This document shows positions 1-6,010 of a stretch of 7,152 nucleotides of DNA, in pieces. Position 1 is the first letter of the stretch. Every line of letters begins with the position of its first letter. Source of the stretch: Desulfuromonadales bacterium C00003068 (lineage in GTDB: Bacteria > Desulfobacterota > Desulfuromonadia > Desulfuromonadales > Desulfuromonadaceae); assembly GCA_001751155.1 (NCBI GenBank), contig MAXR01000198.1, positions 9,371 through 16,522 on the forward strand, in the 5' to 3' direction. The position numbers and the translations under genes were made by a program. The notes under the pieces were generated by a model. That model saw nothing but the letters and a program-made list of their open reading frames with translations. It made no database searches and was not told the DNA's origin.

Positions 1-74
1 TATGTCAAAGTCTTGAACAAACGCTGCAACGCAGGTGGGCGGACTTTTTGCGACGCCATCAATTTTCACCTTAG
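1..74 (+). CDS. Possible C-terminal end of an upstream gene (partial)
   Basis: A frame open from the window edge (reading from base 3) ends at a TAG at 72-74 and encodes about 23 residues, including LEQTLQRRWADFLRRHQ, which looks like a charged amphipathic helix rather than random sequence. The stop codon overlaps the ribosome binding site of the next gene (TTAGGAGA), the usual arrangement for adjacent genes in one operon. The other two forward frames are less convincing: one stops at 14-16 and the other runs 14 bases into the next gene. I cannot name the family from so short a tail, and the frame could be open by chance. Confidence 0.4.
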   Translation, partial: CQSLEQTLQRRWADFLRRHQFSP

Positions 75-78
75 GAGA
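73..78 (+). promoter_or_regulatory. Ribosome binding site that fixes the yajD start
   Basis: AGGAGA lies 4 bases before the ATG at 83. The longer reading frame, beginning with GTG at 35, has no comparable site and adds 16 residues that do not belong to the family, so the ATG at 83 is preferred. Confidence 0.7.
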
Positions 79-82
79 CGGC

Positions 83-457
83 ATGTCGAACAGTAAGGAA
101 ACGTCCGAAGAGATTCTAGATCGCATCCGCCACGAACACCAACAACATCAAGCGGGTTACCGCGAACAGGCATTAAAAATGTACCCGTGGATCTGTGGTC
201 GCTGCACACGCGAGTTTGAGGCAAAAAAAGTACGCGAACTTACCGTCCACCATAAAGATCATAATCATGACAATAACCCTGCCGATGGCAGCAACTGGGA
301 GCTGTTATGTATCTATTGCCACGATCAGGAGCACACTCGCGAGGTTGAACAACAACGGGCGGAAGCCAAACCTAGTGGGCCGACGAAACCAACGCTAGGC
401 CATTCCCCTTTTGCCGCTTTGGCGGGTGCATTTGGCGACGGGAAAACGAAACACTAA
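83..457 (+). CDS. yajD: YajD-family HNH nuclease-like protein
   Basis: This 124-residue protein resembles E. coli YajD, a small HNH-fold protein of unclear cellular role. The core GYREQALKMYPWICGRC (25-41) is followed by RELTVHHKDHNHDNNP (51-66), then DGSNWELLCIYCHDQEH (68-84). The HNH residues are visible as the His pair at 56-57, Asn71 and His80. Two CxxC pairs (C38/C41 and C76/C79) should hold a structural zinc. The C-terminal tail (about 90-124) is rich in Pro, Gly and Lys and ends in a short NPFADL-like segment (HSPFAAL, 107-113), as in YajD. Family membership is clear from the motif spacing. Nuclease activity is a family inference, and the biological substrate is unknown. The gene overlaps the next one by a single base (TAATG), so the two are probably translationally coupled. 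Confidence 0.88.
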   Translation: MSNSKETSEEILDRIRHEHQQHQAGYREQALKMYPWICGRCTREFEAKKVRELTVHHKDHNHDNNPADGSNWELLCIYCHDQEHTREVEQQRAEAKPSGPTKPTLGHSPFAALAGAFGDGKTKH

Positions 458-972
458 TGAAACCAATCCGCACCCATGTTCCAGCACTCACACTCATCAT
501 CATTTTAGCGGTGTTATTAATGTCCTGTTCATCGACAACCAAACAGCCCATGGGTTTAATTAACGGCCAACTCGCACCCTGCCCCAACAGCCCGAATTGC
601 GTATCGAGTGAAATGAGCACCAGCACTGCGTATATTGAACCGCTGGCCGTTAAAATCGAACCTGAAGCGGCGTGGTTGTGCCTGAAGCGTTCAATTGAAG
701 GGTTAGGAGGTACTATTAAAATGGCAGAGGATCACTACCTGTGGGCGACATTTAAGACAAAGGTCTTTCGCTTTGTCGATGATGTGGAACTACGCCTCGA
801 TGCTGACAGTAAATTGATTCATGTGCGCTCGGCGTCGCGAGTTGGCTATTCGGATTTAGGGGTTAATCAGAAACGGGTGGAGTTGTTGCGGGAGAAGTTT
901 ACTGAAGAACAGGAACGCGTATTGAAGCTGGCACAGGTAACGGTCGGTCGGGCACTGGCCGACGGCTTTTGA
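457..972 (+). CDS. DUF1499 family lipoprotein
   Basis: This 171-residue protein has a lipoprotein signal: a short basic start (MKPIRTH), a hydrophobic stretch at about 9-22 and a lipobox LMSC with the modified Cys at 24. Met at the -2 position is slightly unusual. The mature part carries DUF1499 hallmarks: CPNSPNCVSS (42-51), a central FRFVDDVELRLD (105-116) and VRSASRVGYSDLGVNQKR (123-140). The two Cys of CPNSPNC may form a disulfide or bind a ligand. The function of DUF1499 is not established. The protein should be anchored at the inner or outer membrane, facing the periplasm. Its ATG overlaps the yajD stop and has only a weak ribosome binding site, which fits translational coupling. It ends 105 bases before the convergent antitoxin gene. 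Confidence 0.87.
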   Translation: MKPIRTHVPALTLIIILAVLLMSCSSTTKQPMGLINGQLAPCPNSPNCVSSEMSTSTAYIEPLAVKIEPEAAWLCLKRSIEGLGGTIKMAEDHYLWATFKTKVFRFVDDVELRLDADSKLIHVRSASRVGYSDLGVNQKRVELLREKFTEEQERVLKLAQVTVGRALADGF

Positions 973-1022
973 TCTTTACGCTGAACGAATCTCCATTGGT
1001 GATCGGGAAATTTGCACTCTTA

Positions 1023-1045
1023 CACTGGTGGACAATGCCACCGTG
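1023..1045. other. Hairpin between convergent genes
   Basis: CAC(T)GGTGG-ACAATG-CCACCGTG can form an 8-bp stem with one bulged T and a 6-base loop. It lies between the end of the DUF1499 gene and the end of the antitoxin gene, where a shared terminator would be expected. Neither strand has a T-run after the stem, so it is not a standard intrinsic terminator. It may be a transcript-end stabiliser or a chance structure. Confidence 0.35.
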
Positions 1046-1077
1046 CCTTACGCATATGCAAGCGACAAATACACCAC

Positions 1078-1386
1078 CTATTCAGCGGAATCAGGATGAT
1101 TCTTTTTTGTCGCAATAATATCCTGCAACCCACCAGAGACATATTTATGCAAAATACTGGCAACCAATGATTGGTACGGTAATCCCTCTTGCAGGGCACG
1201 ACGCTGAATTGCCGACAGATCCCTACTAGAGATGCGGATATTGATGCGCTTATCTTTTTTAACCGTAAGCTGGGCACTTTGTGCCAAATATTCCTTACGC
1301 TCATGTGTTATGACAGATTCAAACTCATCGGCCTCAAAGGCATCGAGTATCTCCTGCTCTTCGCTATCTAATTTAATTTTATCCAT
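1078..1386 (-). CDS. CopG/BrnA-like ribbon-helix-helix antitoxin
   Basis: This 102-residue protein is the likely antitoxin of a type II pair. The N-terminal part (1-45) is acidic and helical (DSEEQEILDAFEADEFESV). It is followed by a ribbon-helix-helix-like segment, DKRINIRISSRDLSAIQRRA (45-64), then LQEGLPYQSLVASILHKYVSG (65-85), the pattern of CopG-type antitoxins paired with BrnT-like toxins. It should neutralise the toxin and repress the pair's own promoter through the ribbon-helix-helix domain; this is family knowledge, not shown here. Two ATG codons lie in tandem at 1389 and 1386. The GAGG at 1395-1392 is only 2 bases from the first but 5 from the second, so I chose 1386. The ribosome binding site overlaps the toxin stop codon, implying coupled translation. 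Confidence 0.8.
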   Translation of the reverse strand: MDKIKLDSEEQEILDAFEADEFESVITHERKEYLAQSAQLTVKKDKRINIRISSRDLSAIQRRALQEGLPYQSLVASILHKYVSGGLQDIIATKKNHPDSAE

Positions 1387-1393
1387 CATGACC

Positions 1394-1660
1394 TCACAAA
1401 TATTTTTTAGTCGCTTTACGACTCGGAATAATCGTTTTTAAAAAAAATTCAGTTTCTGTTTCAACATAAGGGACTAAATATACATAACCATCAATATTGA
1501 CGACAAAGACCCTTTGGTTTGGATATTTTTGTTCGTTAGGGTGCTTCATATCATCCAGTAAATCAAATTGCTGAATTGCGAACAATACATCTTCAAATGA
1601 GATATTTCGTTCTTGAATCAAAATCTGATTTTTTTCTGGATTCCAATTAATGGTTTTCAT
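1394..1660 (-). CDS. BrnT-like toxin
   Basis: This 88-residue protein resembles the BrnT/RelE-fold toxin group, whose characterised members cleave RNA. The family pattern is visible: an N-terminal INWNPEKNQILIQERNISFEDV (4-25), where BrnT proteins have a strand, a helix and a SFEDA-like turn; a middle strand NQRVFVVNIDGYVYLVPYV (48-66); and the C-terminal FLKTIIPSRKATKKYL (73-88), equivalent to the RIISARKAT end of BrnT. The longer frame beginning at 1708 adds 16 residues without family support. The ATG at 1660 is preceded by AGGG about 8 bases away and begins at the family's usual point. It lies 4-8 bases upstream of the antitoxin start, in toxin-first order. Base composition is low in G+C: a hand count over 1381-1560 gives 59 of 180 (33%), below the neighbouring hem genes, which hints at horizontal acquisition. 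RNase activity is inferred. Confidence 0.75.
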   Translation of the reverse strand: MKTINWNPEKNQILIQERNISFEDVLFAIQQFDLLDDMKHPNEQKYPNQRVFVVNIDGYVYLVPYVETETEFFLKTIIPSRKATKKYL

Positions 1661-1683
1661 AGTTAAAACCCTACCACAACGTG

Positions 1684-1695
1684 TGCCTATTGGCA
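1684..1695. promoter_or_regulatory. Short palindrome upstream of the toxin gene, possible operator
   Basis: TGCC-TATT-GGCA is a perfect 4+4 inverted repeat, 23 bases upstream of the toxin ATG. Ribbon-helix-helix antitoxins usually bind short palindromes near their own promoter, so the position fits. It is short enough to occur by chance, and I see no convincing -35/-10 pair around it. Confidence 0.25.
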
Positions 1696-1728
1696 TCAAT
1701 AAATTCAAATAGACACAGCAAATCCTTT

Positions 1729-1767
1729 AAAACAAAAAAGGGCGGCCCTGCCATCGCAGAACCACCC
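1729..1767 (-). terminator. Rho-independent terminator of the hem operon
   Basis: Read on the minus strand, GGGTGGTTCTGC (1767-1756), loop GATG, and GCAGGGCCGCCC (1751-1740) form a 12-bp stem with three G-U wobbles. TTTTTTGTTTT follows at once. On the plus strand the wobbles become A-C mismatches, so the structure is directional. It begins 35 bases after the hemB stop and separates the heme genes from the toxin-antitoxin pair. Confidence 0.9.
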
Positions 1768-1802
1768 TTTTCATCTTACCATCTTACCTACAAATCAAAC
1801 CA

Positions 1803-2780
1803 CTACTCAGCGTTAAGTAACTTCGCCGCATCTTTGGCGTGATAGGTGATAATGATATCTGCCCCAGCGCGTTTCATGCCGATGAGGGTTTCCATCATCA
1901 CTCGGTCGTAATCAATCCAACCTCTTTCGGCGGCAGCTTTAACCATCGAGTACTCACCTGAAACGTTATACGCCACCAACGGCAGATCAAAACGCTCTTT
2001 GATATCGCGAATGATATCCAAGTACGCTAGAGCTGGTTTTACCATGAGGAAGTCGGCACATTCATCCACATCTAGGGCGGCCTCGCGGAACGCCTCTTGA
2101 CGGTTGGCGGGGTCCATTTGATAGCTGCGACGATCACCAAATTGCGGTGTTGAATCAGCCGCTTCACGGAACGGGCCGTAGTAGGCGCTGCAATATTTAA
2201 CCGAGTAGCTCATGATGGGGATATGGGAGAAATCATTGTCATCAAGGACGCTACGAATGGCTGCAATACGGCCGTCCATCATGTCACTTGGGGCAACGAT
2301 ATCCGCACCAGCTTGGGCGTGAGAAAGGGCCTCAGCAGTCAACAACTTGAGGGTTTCATCATTATCGACATCACCATCTTTAATCACTCCGCAATGGCCA
2401 TGATCGGTGTATTCACACATACACACGTCGGTAATCACTGTTAACTCGGGAACCTCTTTTTTAATCGCCCGAATAGTCTCTTGAATAATGCCAGTATCGC
2501 AATAAGCATCAGTCCCCATACTGTCTTTACACTCGGGGATACCAAACAGAATCACCGCTGGAATACCCAACTCATAGACTTCGCGCGCTTCGATGACAAT
2601 ATTATCAATCGACTGCTGATAGATGCCCGGCATGGAGGGGATCTCTTTTTTGATGTTTTCACCAAAGGCGCTAAACATGGGGTAGATCATGTCATCGACA
2701 CGGAGGAATGTTTCACGCACCATACGGCGAATGTTGCTGGTACGACGCGTACGCCGGGCACGATATTCAGGAAAATACAT
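1803..2780 (-). CDS. hemB: Delta-aminolevulinic acid dehydratase (porphobilinogen synthase)
   Basis: This 325-residue cytoplasmic enzyme condenses two 5-aminolevulinate molecules to porphobilinogen, the first step shared by all tetrapyrroles. The length is typical for the family. The catalytic Schiff-base lysine is in [13 protein letters not shown] (K248), and the second active-site lysine is in [18 protein letters not shown] (K195). The zinc site is the Cys-rich type, [14 protein letters not shown] (C120, C122, C130), so a zinc-dependent enzyme is expected rather than the magnesium-only Asp-rich type. The start at 2780 is chosen because AAGGAG lies 7 bases upstream. The longer frame starting with TTG at 2798 would begin inside that ribosome binding site. 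It is the last gene of the run, 61 bases after hemD and followed by a strong terminator. Confidence 0.97.
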   Translation of the reverse strand: MYFPEYRARRTRRTSNIRRMVRETFLRVDDMIYPMFSAFGENIKKEIPSMPGIYQQSIDNIVIEAREVYELGIPAVILFGIPECKDSMGTDAYCDTGIIQETIRAIKKEVPELTVITDVCMCEYTDHGHCGVIKDGDVDNDETLKLLTAEALSHAQAGADIVAPSDMMDGRIAAIRSVLDDNDFSHIPIMSYSVKYCSAYYGPFREAADSTPQFGDRRSYQMDPANRQEAFREAALDVDECADFLMVKPALAYLDIIRDIKERFDLPLVAYNVSGEYSMVKAAAERGWIDYDRVMMETLIGMKRAGADIIITYHAKDAAKLLNAE

Positions 2781-2787
2781 GGAAAAT

Positions 2788-2793
2788 CTCCTT
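2788..2793 (-). promoter_or_regulatory. Ribosome binding site that fixes the hemB start
   Basis: AAGGAG on the minus strand lies 7 bases before the ATG at 2780. It rules out the in-frame TTG at 2798, which would turn the ribosome binding site into codons. Confidence 0.8.
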
Positions 2794-2800
2794 CTCAAAG

Positions 2801-2816
2801 CTCCGAGGTACCGGAG
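2801..2816 (-). other. Small hairpin just upstream of the hemB ribosome binding site
   Basis: CTCCG-GTACCT-CGGAG on the minus strand can form a 5-bp G+C-rich stem. It sits between hemD and hemB, ending 7 bases before the AAGGAG. It has no T-run, so it is not a terminator. It could mark an RNA processing site or adjust hemB translation, or mean nothing. Confidence 0.3.
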
Positions 2817-2841
2817 GGTTTAGGTCTAAAAAAGGGGCGGA

Positions 2842-3651
2842 CTAACGATAAAAATCAAGCAACGCAGCAACCATCCCATCAAGAGTATAGTCTTGCGGTT
2901 CAACATCAATGTGTAGCCCCAAGCGTAGTGCTGTGGCCGAGGTCAGCGGGCCGATCGAGGCCATAACAAGGGACTGCGTTAAGCTCGCGGCATCACCATC
3001 GAGTAGAGCGACAAAATTTTCGACGCTGGAAGATGAGGTAAAAGTCACCACATCGACTTGGCGCTGATTGAATAGCCGCCGCAACTCATTACCACCACTG
3101 GCAGCAGGAACAGTTTGATAGGCGATGGGAGCATCGACCTGCGCTCCGGCTTCAGTCAATTGTGTTGGAATCAGTTCGCGGGCCAATTGTGCCCGCGGGT
3201 AAAGAACTTTTACCCCTTTAACCCCGTGCTGACAGAGGAGGTCAATGACGGCTTCGGCACGATATTGCTGCGGCTGTAGATCGGTATCGCGACCGAGTTC
3301 TTGCAGGGACTGGGCTGTTTTAGGCCCGACACACACCCACTGCACAGGAGACGAGGCAGCACCACTCAATTGATCGAGCAGGTCTAAATGTTTCATCCGT
3401 TGATAAACCGACTGAACCGCGTTCACCGAAGTTAAGATCACATAGCGGTACTGCGATAACTGAGTGAGGGCGTGGTCAAGAGGCTGCCAACTTTCAGGAG
3501 CGATAATTTCAATAACAGGAACCGCCTCGGCAGACGCACCGTGCTGGCGGAGCAACTGCACAAACGGCGCAACTTGATGAGCCGCACGGGTAATTAACAC
3601 CCGCTTCCCTGCTAAAGGAGAAACAATCGCTGTGGGGTGGACACCGGACAT
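2842..3651 (-). CDS. hemD: Uroporphyrinogen-III synthase
   Basis: This 269-residue cytoplasmic enzyme inverts ring D of hydroxymethylbilane and closes the macrocycle to uroporphyrinogen III. HemD proteins diverge strongly, but the two-lobed pattern is visible: GKRVLITRA (15-23), VILTSVNAVQ (71-80), CVGPKTAQSL (107-116), KVLYPRAQLARELIP (148-162), DVVTFTSSSSVENF (200-213), ASIGPLTSATALRLGL (231-246) and YTLDGMVAALL (255-265). It starts 3 bases after the hemA stop, so translation is probably coupled. It is a single-domain protein. The SPLAGKRVLITRA beginning resembles the linker found before the HemD half of CobA-HemD fusions in relatives, so a methyltransferase domain may have been lost or never joined; that is inference from memory of the family. 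The substrate-producing gene hemC is not in this window. Confidence 0.93.
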   Translation of the reverse strand: MSGVHPTAIVSPLAGKRVLITRAAHQVAPFVQLLRQHGASAEAVPVIEIIAPESWQPLDHALTQLSQYRYVILTSVNAVQSVYQRMKHLDLLDQLSGAASSPVQWVCVGPKTAQSLQELGRDTDLQPQQYRAEAVIDLLCQHGVKGVKVLYPRAQLARELIPTQLTEAGAQVDAPIAYQTVPAASGGNELRRLFNQRQVDVVTFTSSSSVENFVALLDGDAASLTQSLVMASIGPLTSATALRLGLHIDVEPQDYTLDGMVAALLDFYR

Positions 3652-3654
3652 CCG

Positions 3655-4959
3655 TTAATCGCTCTCAACTGCTTTAAGTTTACCCTCAGGAGCGGCAATT
3701 TTTAAATCAAACAGCACTTGCAACGCATCAACATATTGCTGCGCTTCAGAATCTTTCTGAGCCTGCTTAAGTGCCTTGGTTGGTGGATGTAAAAATTTAT
3801 TGGTAAGGGCCGAGCTCATAGAGGTGATCGTTTTGCGGTCGCTGTCACTTAAATGCTTGAGGTTGGCAAAAGTTTTCTCAAGCTCAGCTTGGCGCAAGGT
3901 TTCAATTTGCTGGCGCAAGGCAACAATGGTTGGCACCACATCAAGACCAGCCATCCAGCTTTGAAACTGACCAATTTCATGCTCAATAATCTCTAGAGCC
4001 TGTTCCGCCTCTTTATGACGCTCTTTAAGGTTGGCATTCACCACCCCTTGTAAGTCGTCGACATCATAAAGATAAACGTTATTCACATCGTTAACACGGG
4101 GATCAATATCGCGCGGAACGGCAATATCGATATAAAACATCGGCCGATTTTTCCGTTGCTTTAATGCCGCCTGCACCTGATCCGCTTCGATAACAAAACT
4201 GGTCGCTCCCGTAGAAGATAAAACAATATCGGCCTGATGAAGGTGATCGTGGAAGTTTTCGAATAAAACAGGCTGACCGGAGAACTCGGCGGCCAATTTT
4301 TCGGCCCGCGCAAAGGTCCGATTGGTAACCAAAACGCGCGTTACGCCATTATTAACAAAGTGCTTCGCCGCCAGTTCGCACATCTCACCAGCACCAATAA
4401 GGAGAACAGTTTTACCCTCAATAGAGCCGAATATTTTACGCGCCAATTCAACCGCTGCAAATGATACCGACACCGCATTACCAGCGATATTGGTTTCGGT
4501 GCGCACCCGCTTAGCAACGGAAAACGCTTTATGGAGAAAACGATTTAAGATCAAGCCAGCCGTCTTATGCTCGGCAGCATAACCATAGGCGGTTTTAATT
4601 TGACCGAGAATTTGCGGTTCGCCGATCACCATTGAATCAAGACTTGAGGTGACATTGAAGACGTGGCGAATCGCCTCTTCACCTTGCATGGCATATAGGT
4701 GAGAATCGAGGGTCTCCAGTGGAATCTGATGGTAATCAGCAAGAAACTGCTTCAATTGTACGGTAGCGGCATCACCATTGGTACTGGCAGCGTAAAGCTC
4801 AACCCTGTTACAGGTCGAAACAATGATCGCTTCACGCACCTCTGACAGGGCAAGCATCTGCTCAAGGGGAGCTTGCATCGCCTCAGGAGGAAACGCAACC
4901 GTCTCACGTACTGAAACAGGTGCCGTTTTATGACTTAATCCAACAACAATAATATCCAT
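3655..4959 (-). CDS. hemA: Glutamyl-tRNA reductase
   Basis: This 434-residue cytoplasmic enzyme reduces glutamyl-tRNA(Glu) to glutamate-1-semialdehyde with NADPH, the first committed and usually rate-limiting step of the C5 heme pathway. The catalytic Cys50 is in [13 protein letters not shown] (45-57), the same position as in well-studied members. The substrate-domain signature [18 protein letters not shown] runs from 105 to 122. The NADPH-binding fold begins at [17 protein letters not shown] (185-201), followed by [13 protein letters not shown] (211-223) and [13 protein letters not shown] (275-287). A helical dimerisation domain fills 310-420. All key residues are present and the length is normal. 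The ribosome binding site is weak (GGAT, about 8 bases before the ATG), which would suit a tightly controlled or coupled gene. It lies 64 bases after the ccsA-like gene and 3 bases before hemD. Confidence 0.98.
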   Translation of the reverse strand: MDIIVVGLSHKTAPVSVRETVAFPPEAMQAPLEQMLALSEVREAIIVSTCNRVELYAASTNGDAATVQLKQFLADYHQIPLETLDSHLYAMQGEEAIRHVFNVTSSLDSMVIGEPQILGQIKTAYGYAAEHKTAGLILNRFLHKAFSVAKRVRTETNIAGNAVSVSFAAVELARKIFGSIEGKTVLLIGAGEMCELAAKHFVNNGVTRVLVTNRTFARAEKLAAEFSGQPVLFENFHDHLHQADIVLSSTGATSFVIEADQVQAALKQRKNRPMFYIDIAVPRDIDPRVNDVNNVYLYDVDDLQGVVNANLKERHKEAEQALEIIEHEIGQFQSWMAGLDVVPTIVALRQQIETLRQAELEKTFANLKHLSDSDRKTITSMSSALTNKFLHPPTKALKQAQKDSEAQQYVDALQVLFDLKIAAPEGKLKAVESD

Positions 4960-5023
4960 ATTTTAATCCGCAAAAGCTCGGTAACAGTTGGTTCAAAAAG
5001 ACAAAATATCCGCAGTGGAAATC

Positions 5024-5857
5024 TTAGCCCGCCATGGAGCTATAACTATGCAACCCCGGCAGCAGCATGTTCACCCCAAGAAAGGTGAACAGGACAAAGA
5101 TAAATCCAACAATGGCCAAAATAGCAGCCCGACGTCCACGCCAGCCTGTTGTTAGCCGACCATGCAACAACGCGGCATAAATAAACCATGTAATAAGTGC
5201 CCACGTCTCTTTTGGATCCCAACTCCAGTAGGTTCCCCAGGACATTTCAGCCCATACAGCTCCTGAGATAATCCCCATTGTCATCAACGGAAAACCAAAA
5301 GTCAGGCAGCGATAGTTAAGCATATCGAGGGTATCAAGGGAGGGTAAGCGATAATAAAGGGCTGAAAACTTTTTACTCTTCAGCATCCGTTCCTGTAACA
5401 GATAGAAAATAGCAGCGACAAAAGCAACGGTAAATACAGCATTACCTAAAAAGGCAAGACTGATATGGATCGGCAACCAAAAGCTATCGAGCACAGGATT
5501 AAGGTTTTGCACCTGCATCGGCAGTAAACTGCCAAACAACATCAAAACAAGAATAATAGTGCATGTTGTTGCCGCGAGCACAGCCATCCGTAAGCGCCGG
5601 TCTACCAATAAAAACGTTCCCGCCAATGTCCAAGCAAAGAACGAGAACGATTCGTGCAAATTAGTTACCGGGGTGTATCCTGCTTCGATAAAGCGGGTAA
5701 CAAGGGTCACAGTATGGATGAAAAAAGCCACCCGCAACGACCAGCGCCCCCAACGGTCACTGCCTGGCCGATTAACAACCACACTAAACAGATAAAGGAG
5801 TGTTGCAACAGCATATACAACTAATGTCAATTTAAATAACAGGATGTTCACATCCAT
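5024..5857 (-). CDS. ccsA: CcsA/ResC-like cytochrome c assembly membrane protein
   Basis: This 277-residue polytopic inner-membrane protein has about eight hydrophobic segments (roughly 6-26, 41-57, 71-86, 91-113, 127-157, 185-205, 217-233, 243-265). It carries the tryptophan-rich WWD heme-handling motif, VWAEMSWGTYWSWDPKETW (201-219). Candidate heme-ligand histidines are His48, His131, His232 and His270, spaced as in the CcsA/CcmC heme-handling family. Such proteins pass heme to apocytochromes c across the membrane with a CcsB/ResB partner, which is not in this window. The gene sits directly upstream of hemA, a position resembling that of the related protein HemX in Bacillus hemAX operons. 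The intact WWD motif argues for a heme-handling role, but a HemX-like effect on HemA is possible. The ATG at 5857 has GAGGA 5 bases upstream. Confidence 0.9.
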   Translation of the reverse strand: MDVNILLFKLTLVVYAVATLLYLFSVVVNRPGSDRWGRWSLRVAFFIHTVTLVTRFIEAGYTPVTNLHESFSFFAWTLAGTFLLVDRRLRMAVLAATTCTIILVLMLFGSLLPMQVQNLNPVLDSFWLPIHISLAFLGNAVFTVAFVAAIFYLLQERMLKSKKFSALYYRLPSLDTLDMLNYRCLTFGFPLMTMGIISGAVWAEMSWGTYWSWDPKETWALITWFIYAALLHGRLTTGWRGRRAAILAIVGFIFVLFTFLGVNMLLPGLHSYSSMAG

Positions 5858-5921
5858 GAGATTCCTCTATTTCATAGCATAAAGAATAACGATCACCACG
5901 CAGACAATCAACAAACATTGC

Positions 5922-5951
5922 ATACTAGGCGTGCCGTTAAATCACTGTCAA
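5922..5951 (-). promoter_or_regulatory. Sigma70-type promoter for ccsA-hemA-hemD-hemB
   Basis: On the minus strand a perfect TTGACA (5951-5946) is followed, after 18 bases, by TAGTAT (5927-5922; four of six match TATAAT). Transcription would start near 5915, giving a leader of about 58 bases before the ccsA ATG. It lies in the 153-base gap after the SIS gene, so the heme genes can be expressed apart from that gene. Confidence 0.55.
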
Positions 5952-6010
5952 CTTCTTTTACCACAGCACTCATATTTGCCTACTGAACCACAAATGATCC
6001 CGATTTCATG

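Noticed and set aside
372..626. 84-residue minus-strand frame across the yajD/DUF1499 junction
   Set aside because: It is antisense to two genes with clear family motifs and has no motif of its own.
1020..1304. 94-residue minus-strand frame overlapping the antitoxin
   Set aside because: It is in another frame of the same strand as the antitoxin, which has a clear ribbon-helix-helix pattern and a ribosome binding site.
2481..2966. 161-residue open frame on the plus strand over hemB/hemD
   Set aside because: It lies antisense to two well-supported genes and spans their junction. It has no recognisable motif and no ribosome binding site; it is a shadow frame.
5858..6010. 21-residue frame starting at the minus-strand ATG near 5979 in the SIS-ccsA gap
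   Set aside because: It runs through the proposed promoter, has no ribosome binding site and no recognisable features.
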